Shown: positions 1 through 5,176 of the stretch, piece after piece
Position numbering within the stretch: the stretch's first letter is position 1
Layout: the number at the start of each line of letters is the position of its first letter
Source of the DNA: Actinomycetes bacterium
GTDB lineage: Bacteria > Actinomycetota > Acidimicrobiia > Acidimicrobiales > RAAP-2
DNA length: 5,176 nt
Assembly (NCBI GenBank): GCA_025352305.1
Contig: JANXTQ010000094.1
Span: forward strand, 1-5,176
Direction of reading: 5' to 3'
Program-made: the position numbers and the translations under genes
The notes under the pieces: model-generated
Seen by the model: only the letters and a program-made list of their open reading frames with translations
The model's database searches: none
What the model was told of the DNA's origin: nothing

Positions 1-2648
1 TCATCGAAAGCGTTGGTGTGCAACGAATTGGCTCGGTCGTATATTGCGCAAAGGGCTTGCAACGTCGTTCGAATGTCGTTGAAACTCATCTCTTGAGCGT
101 GCAAGCTTCGTCCCGAGGTTTGCACGTGGTACTTCAGTTTCTGACTTCTCGTATTTGCTCCGTAGCGATCGCGCATCGCAATCGCCCAAATTCGTCGAGC
201 AACGCGCCCGAGCACGGTGTACTCCACGTCCATGCCGTTAGAGAAGAAGAACGAGAGCGACGGCGCAATCTCATCAATGGTGAGCCCTCGAGCGAGCCAC
301 GCTTCAACGTACGTAAATCCGTTGGCCAGGGTAAGTGCGAGCTGCGTAATGGGATTAGCACCAGCTTCAGCAATGTGATACCCGGACACCGAAACTGAGT
401 AAAACCGTCGCACGTCGTTTCTGACAAACCACTCCTGCACGTCGCTCATCATTCGCAGTGCGAACTCGGTGGACAAGATGCACGTGTTTTGGCCCTGGTC
501 CTCTTTCAGAATGTCGGCTTGCACGGTGCCTCGGACCTGACGTAGGGCCTCGCGGGAAATCTCCTCGTGTTCATCTGCAGAAGGCGCTCGATCGTTTGCG
601 GTCGTGAACGCAGCAACTTGTTGGTCAATGGCGACGTTTAAAAACATCGCCAAGATCGCCGGAGCCGGACCATTGATCGTCATTGACACGGACGTCGACG
701 GACTGCACAGATCGAAGCCGCCATAGAGCACTCGCATGTCGTCAATCGTTGAGACCGACACCCCAGCATTTCCCACCTTGCCGTAAATGTCGAGTCGGGG
801 ATCCGGGTTGAAGCCGTACAAGGTGACCGAATCAAAGGCCGTCGATAGTCGAGTAGATGGTTGTCCACTCGCTAGAAGATGGAACCGTCGATTGGTGCGT
901 GCGGCGTCGCCTTCTCCGGCGAACATCCGCGTGGGTTCCTCGTCGTCGCGGGTGAGTGAGAACACCCCCGCGCTGAAGGGGAAAGAACCCGGCAGATTCT
1001 CGTTGCGCAAGAATCTGAGAAGAGTTCCCAGATCGGCGTCATCGGGAATTGCAATTCTGGGGACCACCGTGCCCGACAGCGACGTACGGGTCAGCGACTG
1101 CTCGCGACCGTCGACGACGGCCGATGCGGACTGCCAAAGTTTCTTCTGCTCGGGCCATTCGTTGAGGAGGGCCACTGCCTCAGGCGCGAGGGAGGATTTC
1201 TCGCTGAGGGCGAGTTGCGCAACGTTCGCGTCATCGATTGCCCGCGAACGAAGGATTTCGGTGGTGCGTTCGAGCGCTTCAATGCGTCGCGCGTGTTGGA
1301 CCATGTCGGCCGTCGTTGCGTGGTAGTTGCGCACCGTTGCGGCGATTTCACTTAAATAGCGAACGCGGTCACTCGGGACAATGACGTCGACGCGTGAACT
1401 GATGTGAACACCGGGATCCTCCAGTGAGCCTTGCGGGAGCACCAAACCGCGCTCGGCGAGATGACGCTTGATTTCAAAGTAGAGACTGGTCACGCCATCG
1501 TCGTTAAAGCGTGCCGCAATAGTGCCAAAGACGGGAAGTTCAGCGCCCGTGTGAGCGGGAACTTTGAAGCGGCGAGCCAACTGACGACGTACGTCGCGAA
1601 CCGCTTCGGCCGCGCCGCGCCGTTCGAATTTGTTGATGGCCACGAGATCGGCCACGTCGAGCATTTCAATCTTTTCCAGTTGGCTAGACGCTCCGTACTC
1701 GGGCGTCATGACGTACAGACTGATGGTGGCGAGCTCTTCAATTCCGCCGTCGCCTTGACCAATTCCGGGCGTTTCAATAATGACCAGGTCGGCCCCGTAG
1801 ATCTTCGACGCCGCGACCACGTCGGCCAACTGCTCGGGCAGCCCTCCGCTGGCCCCGCGAGCGGCGAGTGATCGGAAGTAGATCTTCTCGCTATCGAGCG
1901 AATTCATTCGAATTCGGTCGCCGAGCAGCGCGCCGCCACTGCGGCGTCGCGACGGGTCCACAGCAATGACGCAGATCGTCAGCTGATCACTTTGATCGAG
2001 GCGAAATCGTCGAATGATTTCGTCGGTCAAAGAGGACTTGCCGGATCCACCCGTTCCCGTAATTCCAAGAACAGGGGTATTTAACGACCGCGCTCGGTTG
2101 CGCAGCGACTCCAACTGATCGGTCGCGATCGCGCCATCTTGAATCGCCGTAATCGCGCTTGACAACGTCGTGCGGTCTCGCACGGTGACGAGGTCGGGCG
2201 CCGGCGTTGGTCGCACTCGGCGCTGAGCGATCTCCACGAGTAGTTGAGCCATCCCGTCGAGCCCCATGCGCGCACCGTCAGCGGGCGAGAAGATCTTGGC
2301 GACGCCGTATTTCTCGAGCTGCGCGATCTCCGAATCAATGATGACCCCGCCGCCGCCTCCGACCACTTGAACGTCGCCGTGGCCCCGACGGCGAAGTTCG
2401 TCGAGGAGATAGGTAAAAAACTCAACGTGGCCGCCCTGGTACGACGAAACGGCCACCGCGTCGGCGTCTTCGTCGATCACGGCCGTGACGATTTCCTCAA
2501 CCGAACGGTTGTGACCGAGATGAACGACTTCACAGCCGGCGTTGTGAAGCAAACGGCGAATCATGTTGATCGAAGCGTCGTGGCCGTCAAATAGCGCCGT
2601 TGCGGTTACGTAGCGACGCGGAACAGTCGCCTCATTGCGATTAGTCAC
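1..2648 (-). CDS. icmF: Fused isobutyryl-CoA mutase IcmF (partial, C-terminus beyond left edge)
   Basis: Adenosylcobalamin-dependent enzyme that interconverts isobutyryl-CoA and n-butyryl-CoA in the cytoplasm, fused to its own GTPase chaperone. The frame is open for 882 codons from GTG at 2648. The B12-binding domain (about residues 12-145) carries the DxH cobalt-ligand motif (D21-G-H23), SSYQGGH (68-74) and a glycine run (97-101). The MeaB-like GTPase domain (about 190-400) has Walker A GTGGSGKS (198-205), VDPSRRRSGGALLGDRIRMN (230-249), ETPGIGQGD (292-300) and NKFE (339-342). A helical linker (about 400-525) leads into the mutase barrel, with PGSFPFSAGVF (553-563), RMFAGEG (574-580) and SGYHIAEAGANP (755-766, H758 the expected active-site His). 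F576 and Q720 match the IcmF substrate signature; methylmalonyl-CoA mutase has Tyr and Arg there. Family members are about 1,090 residues, so roughly 200 are missing. The GTG start precedes the conserved TATALFDGHDAS segment; no in-frame ATG lies just upstream. It lies 132 bp downstream of the dehydrogenase on the same strand. Confidence 0.97.
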   Translation of the reverse strand, partial: MTNRNEATVPRRYVTATALFDGHDASINMIRRLLHNAGCEVVHLGHNRSVEEIVTAVIDEDADAVAVSSYQGGHVEFFTYLLDELRRRGHGDVQVVGGGGGVIIDSEIAQLEKYGVAKIFSPADGARMGLDGMAQLLVEIAQRRVRPTPAPDLVTVRDRTTLSSAITAIQDGAIATDQLESLRNRARSLNTPVLGITGTGGSGKSSLTDEIIRRFRLDQSDQLTICVIAVDPSRRRSGGALLGDRIRMNSLDSEKIYFRSLAARGASGGLPEQLADVVAASKIYGADLVIIETPGIGQGDGGIEELATISLYVMTPEYGASSQLEKIEMLDVADLVAINKFERRGAAEAVRDVRRQLARRFKVPAHTGAELPVFGTIAARFNDDGVTSLYFEIKRHLAERGLVLPQGSLEDPGVHISSRVDVIVPSDRVRYLSEIAATVRNYHATTADMVQHARRIEALERTTEILRSRAIDDANVAQLALSEKSSLAPEAVALLNEWPEQKKLWQSASAVVDGREQSLTRTSLSGTVVPRIAIPDDADLGTLLRFLRNENLPGSFPFSAGVFSLTRDDEEPTRMFAGEGDAARTNRRFHLLASGQPSTRLSTAFDSVTLYGFNPDPRLDIYGKVGNAGVSVSTIDDMRVLYGGFDLCSPSTSVSMTINGPAPAILAMFLNVAIDQQVAAFTTANDRAPSADEHEEISREALRQVRGTVQADILKEDQGQNTCILSTEFALRMMSDVQEWFVRNDVRRFYSVSVSGYHIAEAGANPITQLALTLANGFTYVEAWLARGLTIDEIAPSLSFFFSNGMDVEYTVLGRVARRIWAIAMRDRYGANTRSQKLKYHVQTSGRSLHAQEMSFNDIRTTLQALCAIYDRANSLHTNAFD

Positions 2649-2677
2649 GTCTACAGGGTACGCCGAGGGCTCGGCGG
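2649..2677 (-). promoter_or_regulatory. Possible leaderless icmF promoter with overlapping palindrome
   Basis: Reading the minus strand, TACCCT (2660-2655) fits the TANNNT form of a -10 element. It is followed by six bases and then the GTG start, the spacing expected of a leaderless transcript whose first base is the start codon. No Shine-Dalgarno sequence is present in these bases. No good -35 is seen at 17-18 bp (best hexamer about 2 of 6 matches). A perfect inverted repeat (2661-2676) occupies what would be the promoter spacer and could be a repressor or activator site. This is inferred from spacing only. The gene could equally be read through from the dehydrogenase upstream, as no clear terminator separates them. 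Confidence 0.35.
2661..2676. repeat. Perfect 7+7 bp inverted repeat upstream of icmF
   Basis: The plus strand reads CGCCGAG-GG-CTCGGCG, a perfect 7-bp inverted repeat around a 2-bp centre. It ends 12 bp before the icmF GTG and abuts the -10-like hexamer. On RNA it could form a short GC-rich hairpin with a loop of four bases. No run of T follows it on the minus strand, so it does not look like an intrinsic terminator. A DNA-binding site for a dimeric regulator is one reading; chance in GC-rich DNA is another. Confidence 0.4.
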
Positions 2678-2780
2678 CTCCGATGGCGCTGGCACTGAAT
2701 CCTGATTGATGGTCGCCCGATTGTCTCTCATCAGCGCTCGCCGTCACCGCTTAACCCCTAAACGACATGGTGCCACGCGA

Positions 2781-4025
2781 CTAGCGAGCGAAATCCCAAC
2801 TCTCGCCCTTTTCGTAATGATGCAACACGTTCTTCGCAATCAGGATCTTGTGAACTTCGTCGGGCCCATCGGCCAGGCGCAAGGTTCGTGCGCCGAGATA
2901 CATCGCGGCGAGCGGGAGGTCGTTACTGACGCCAGCCGCACCCCACACCTGAATCGCTCGGTCAACCACGCGGTGAAAGGCGGCGGGAACGTACACCTTG
3001 AGTGCGGAAATTTCCGTGCGTGCCGACGGGTCCCCGCGGTCAATGAGTTCCGCAGCGCGAATGGTGAGCAGTCGTGACGTCTGCAAGTCGATGTAACTGT
3101 CGGCAATGAAACCCTGGATGAACTGCTTGTCCTTCAACAGTCCACCGTGAACCTCTCGTGTGAGCGAACGCTCGACCATGAGGTCAAAGGCTCGCCACAT
3201 CTGACCAACGGAGTTCATGCAGTGAAAGACGCGACCGGCTCCGAGACGCTCCTGGGCCGCTTCGTGACCTTGGCCGACGCGACCGAGAACATTCTCGACC
3301 GGTACGCGTACGTCGTTGTAGCGCACTTCGCAGTGATCGGAACTCTGGTGCCCCCAGATCCCAATGCCGCGAACGATCTCGACTCCGGGTGTTTTCGTCG
3401 GAACAATAATTTGACTCATCGCTCCTGGACGTCCGCTCTCGGGGTCTTCAATGCGGCACATCACAATGAAGAAGTCCGCCGCAATTCCGTTACTGGTGAA
3501 CCACTTGTGACCGTTAATGACGTAGTCGTCTCCGTCGCGGCGGGCCGTGGTCTTGATCGAACGCGGGTCGCTGCCGGCATTTTCTGGCTCGGTCATGGAG
3601 TATCCCGACTCCATGGTTCCTTCAATCAACGGCAGGAGCCACTTGCGCTTCTGTTCGTCGGTACCGTACTAAACGAGGATCTTTTGATTTCCCGAGTTCG
3701 GAGCAACCACGCCAAACAGTGACGCGGCGCCAATGGCGTAGGCCAGAATTTCGTTCATGTAGGCGTGGGCGAGAAAGTCGAGTCCCATGCCGCCGTACTC
3801 TTGGGGCAGGTGCGGCGCCCACAGTCCCGCCTTTTTGACTTTCCCCTTGACCTCTTCTCGCAGCGATTTGGCTGACTCTCTCACCGCTTTGTCGCTGCTG
3901 CGCCGCGCAGCAAAGAGGTCATCTTCACGCGGCAAGATCTCGGCGTTTATGAACTCGGCCGTGCGAAGTCGCACGTCGTTGACGTGCTCGGGCACGTTGG
4001 CAATGGCACTGACGTTGATGGGCAT
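2781..4025 (-). pseudogene. Acyl-CoA dehydrogenase (ACAD10/11-like) interrupted by in-frame TAG
   Basis: FAD-dependent enzyme that would introduce an alpha,beta double bond into an acyl-CoA. One frame runs from ATG at 4025 to TAG at 2781: 415 codons, normal for the family, but codon 119 (3671-3669) is TAG. The 5' part (codons 1-118) is the helical N-terminal domain, with LPQEYGGMGLDFLAHAYM. The 3' part begins YGTDEQKRKWLLPLIEG, the usual continuation. It keeps the FAD-contacting MTEP/AGSD segment (144-153), GHKWFTSNG (172-180), and the C-terminal GAAGVSNDLPLA and RLADGPDEVH (383-392) segments. The last is typical of ACAD10/ACAD11-type proteins, where Asp386 sits at the place of the catalytic Glu of medium-chain dehydrogenases (alignment from memory). 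An in-frame TAG directly upstream (4037-4035) fixes ATG 4025 as the first ATG. Internal restarts are possible at TTG 3629 or ATG 3614 (AAGGA three bases upstream), but would lack the N-terminal domain. It may be a nonsense mutant, a base-call error or a readthrough gene. The substrate is unknown. Confidence 0.85.
3669..3671 (-). other. In-frame amber codon inside the dehydrogenase
   Basis: The minus strand reads ATC CTC GTT TAG TAC GGT ACC, giving ILV-stop-YGT. The frame is identical before and after it (4025 and 3629 differ by 396, a multiple of three), so no insertion or deletion is involved. A single C-to-T transition from CAG (Gln) would produce it; AAG, GAG, TTG, TCG, TGG, TAC and TAT are the other sense codons one change away. 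The gene's own terminal codon is also TAG, which argues against a genome-wide reassignment of TAG. Confidence 0.9.
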
Positions 4026-4031
4026 GGGGTA

Positions 4032-4060
4032 GTTCTAGCAAGTGAGCGGTCCTGAGTCCA
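4032..4060 (-). promoter_or_regulatory. Candidate leaderless promoter of the acyl-CoA dehydrogenase
   Basis: On the minus strand, TGGACT (4060-4055, four of six matches to TTGACA) and TAGAAC (4037-4032, four of six matches to TATAAT) are 17 bp apart. Six bases follow before the ATG at 4025, which places the expected transcription start at or next to the start codon. No purine-rich ribosome binding site precedes this ATG. The promoter lies back to back with that of the synthetase gene. The call rests on motif and spacing alone. Confidence 0.4.
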
Positions 4061-4073
4061 TCTGAAGGGTGAA

Positions 4074-4079
4074 TAGGAT
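4074..4079 (+). promoter_or_regulatory. Candidate -10 element of the acyl-CoA synthetase promoter
   Basis: TAGGAT matches TATAAT at four of six positions and ends 27 bases before the GTG start. This would give a leader of about 20 bases containing the GGAGGT site. No convincing -35 hexamer is seen 16-18 bp upstream. The candidate -35 of the divergent dehydrogenase promoter (4055-4060) lies within what would be this promoter's spacer, so the two promoters could influence one another or share a regulator. Confidence 0.3.
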
Positions 4080-4097
4080 CGGGGTCTCTCAGCGCGT

Positions 4098-4103
4098 GGA
4101 GGT
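4098..4103 (+). promoter_or_regulatory. Shine-Dalgarno site deciding the synthetase GTG start
   Basis: GGAGGT lies three bases before the GTG at 4107. The spacing is slightly short but the match to the anti-Shine-Dalgarno sequence is strong, and it selects this GTG over the out-of-frame GTG at 4096. It contrasts with the two minus-strand genes, which show no such site. Confidence 0.65.
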
Positions 4104-4106
4104 TCT

Positions 4107-5176
4107 GTGACTCTGTCTTTTCCCGAAGCTATTTCGACCATCACCGAGGCGGGCCAGTGGTTCGAGACTCAACTCGTCACCGTGGGCGACGCCCAGTTTC
4201 GCCAGTTCAAGAACGCGCCGGCAACGGTTCGCGATCTGTTCGATGGGGCTCGCGGTTCCGATGCCACTTTCTTGGTGTACGAGGACGAAGAGTGGAGTTT
4301 TAACCGAGTAATGGCCGAAGTGGACGCCTTGGGATATGCCCTCGTTCATACGTACAAAATCAAAAAGGGTGATCGCGTAGGTATTGCCATGCGCAATCTG
4401 CCGGAGTGGATTATCTCGTTTGCCGCCATCTTGTCGGTGGGCGCGGTGTCGGTGTCGCTCAACGCGTGGTGGACGGAAGATGAAATTGATTACGCCGTGA
4501 GCGACTCCGGTCTCGCGCTGCTCATTGCGGACACCGAACGGGTCGCTCGGGCCCACGGACCGTGCGAACGAGCCGGTATTCCGATTTTGGGAGCCCGCCT
4601 CGACGCCATTCAGCCCCTCAGCCCTCACGTTCGATCCTGGAACGAAGTGTTGGTTCGCGGAGTACCCATGCCCGACGTCGTTATTAGTTCCGACGACGAC
4701 GCCACGATTCTCTACACCTCCGGCACGACCGGTTTCCCGAAAGGAGCGGTGTCCACGCACCGCGCCATTTCCAACGCGATCATGGCCTTTGCGTCGAGCG
4801 GAGCGATTCAGGCGTTGCGCCGCGCACCGAGCGAAACAACTGGCGCCGAACCGGCGGCTCCGGCTCTGCCGTGCTTCATTTTGATTGTTCCCCTGTTTCA
4901 CGTCACCGGTTGTATCCCCGTGATGTTGTCCTGTTTTACGTTGCGGCTAAAACTCGTCATGATGTATCGCTGGGAGCCCGAGCGCGCCTTGCAACTCATT
5001 GAACGTCACCGCGTGACCAATTTCGTGGGGGTACCAACCCAGTCGTGGGACATGTTGGAAAACCCCAACTTTTCTAAGTACGACACGAGTTCGCTGTCCG
5101 CGGTCGGCGGCGGTGGAGCACCGGCGCCGCCGAAGTTGGTTGCACGCGTGGAGAGTTCATTTAAAAAAGGTCGTCC
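4107..5176 (+). CDS. AMP-dependent acyl-CoA synthetase/ligase (partial, C-terminus beyond right edge)
   Basis: Class I adenylate-forming enzyme (ANL superfamily): it would activate a carboxylic acid with ATP to an acyl-adenylate and transfer it to CoA. From GTG 4107 the frame is open for 356 codons to the window edge; family members are usually 500-570 residues. Visible signatures are the phosphate-binding loop YTSGTTGFPKG (203-213), PLFHVTG (262-268), GVPT (308-311) and the GGGGAP loop (334-339). The later motifs (YGMTE, the hinge Asp and the C-terminal catalytic Lys) lie outside the window. About 20 extra Ala/Pro-rich residues (RRAPSETTGAEPAAPALP) separate the P-loop region from PLFHVTG; similar expansions occur in some actinobacterial members. 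The gene is divergent from the dehydrogenase across 81 bp, consistent with a shared regulator. Chain length and substrate cannot be read from this portion, so no FadD symbol is assigned. Confidence 0.93.
   Translation, partial: MTLSFPEAISTITEAGQWFETQLVTVGDAQFRQFKNAPATVRDLFDGARGSDATFLVYEDEEWSFNRVMAEVDALGYALVHTYKIKKGDRVGIAMRNLPEWIISFAAILSVGAVSVSLNAWWTEDEIDYAVSDSGLALLIADTERVARAHGPCERAGIPILGARLDAIQPLSPHVRSWNEVLVRGVPMPDVVISSDDDATILYTSGTTGFPKGAVSTHRAISNAIMAFASSGAIQALRRAPSETTGAEPAAPALPCFILIVPLFHVTGCIPVMLSCFTLRLKLVMMYRWEPERALQLIERHRVTNFVGVPTQSWDMLENPNFSKYDTSSLSAVGGGGAPAPPKLVARVESSFKKGR

Noticed and set aside
787..1326. A 179-codon plus-strand frame opposite icmF
   Set aside because: Ser/Arg-rich translation without domain features, antisense to the mutase linker and barrel; a shadow frame.
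2661..2676. The inverted repeat as an intrinsic terminator for the dehydrogenase transcript
   Set aside because: No T-run follows it on the minus strand and it sits just 12 bp before the icmF start codon, so a promoter or operator role fits better.
2686..2737. GCGCTG (2686-2691) and CAGCGC (2732-2737) as arms of a hairpin in the gap before icmF
   Set aside because: Only six base pairs separated by 40 bases; expected by chance in GC-rich DNA.
2781..3629. An independent 282-residue protein starting at TTG 3629
   Set aside because: It would begin in the middle of a conserved dehydrogenase segment and lack the N-terminal helical domain. It is the 3' part of the interrupted gene.
3669..3671. Pyrrolysine or stop-codon readthrough at the internal TAG
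   Set aside because: Acyl-CoA dehydrogenases are not known to use pyrrolysine, the terminal stop of the same gene is TAG, and the following UAC does not match the known CAR-YYA readthrough context. Kept only as a low-probability option.
3147..3722. A 191-codon plus-strand frame opposite the acyl-CoA dehydrogenase
   Set aside because: The minus strand carries conserved dehydrogenase motifs over the whole stretch. The plus-strand translation resembles no family and has no ribosome binding site of note.
4089..4901. A 270-codon open frame on the minus strand opposite the acyl-CoA synthetase
   Set aside because: It lies entirely antisense to the unmistakable synthetase coding sequence, and its translation is rich in Arg, Gly and Asn with no recognisable motif. 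It is a codon-bias shadow.

Overview
The window holds three acyl-CoA metabolism genes: two on the minus strand and one divergent gene on the plus strand. The DNA is moderately GC-rich (roughly 55-60% by eye). Two of the three genes start with GTG, and both minus-strand genes have a -10-like hexamer six bases before the start codon with no ribosome binding site. That leaderless arrangement, plus the gene content, suggests an actinobacterium, perhaps an Acidimicrobiia-like environmental lineage. The taxonomic guess is an inference from style and was not tested.

Region 1-2648 (minus) is the first 882 codons of a fused isobutyryl-CoA mutase, IcmF. It has an N-terminal B12-binding domain, a MeaB-type GTPase chaperone domain, a helical linker and most of the mutase TIM barrel. 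The C-terminal part, about 200 residues judging from family length, lies beyond the left edge. The two substrate-pocket residues that separate IcmF from methylmalonyl-CoA mutase are visible (Phe576, Gln720), so the isobutyryl/butyryl assignment does not rest on overall similarity alone.

Region 2649-2780 is a gene-free gap with a possible promoter for icmF. A perfect 7+7 bp inverted repeat lies directly next to the -10-like element.

Region 2781-4025 (minus) is an acyl-CoA dehydrogenase of the ACAD10/ACAD11-like type. Its single 415-codon frame is interrupted at codon 119 by an in-frame TAG. Both sides of the stop read as good dehydrogenase sequence in the same frame, so this is a point nonsense change (or a base-calling error), not a frameshift. 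The gene's normal stop is also TAG.

Region 4026-4106 is an 81-bp divergent promoter region. Region 4107-5176 (plus) is the first 356 codons of a class I adenylate-forming acyl-CoA synthetase, cut by the right edge.

Together the genes suggest a small catabolic module. The synthetase would activate a free short or branched carboxylic acid to its CoA thioester, IcmF would rearrange the carbon skeleton, and the dehydrogenase would desaturate an acyl-CoA. The substrate is not determined by the sequence. No RNA genes, mobile elements, CRISPR arrays or clearly novel system were found. The most unusual observation is the amber codon in the dehydrogenase.
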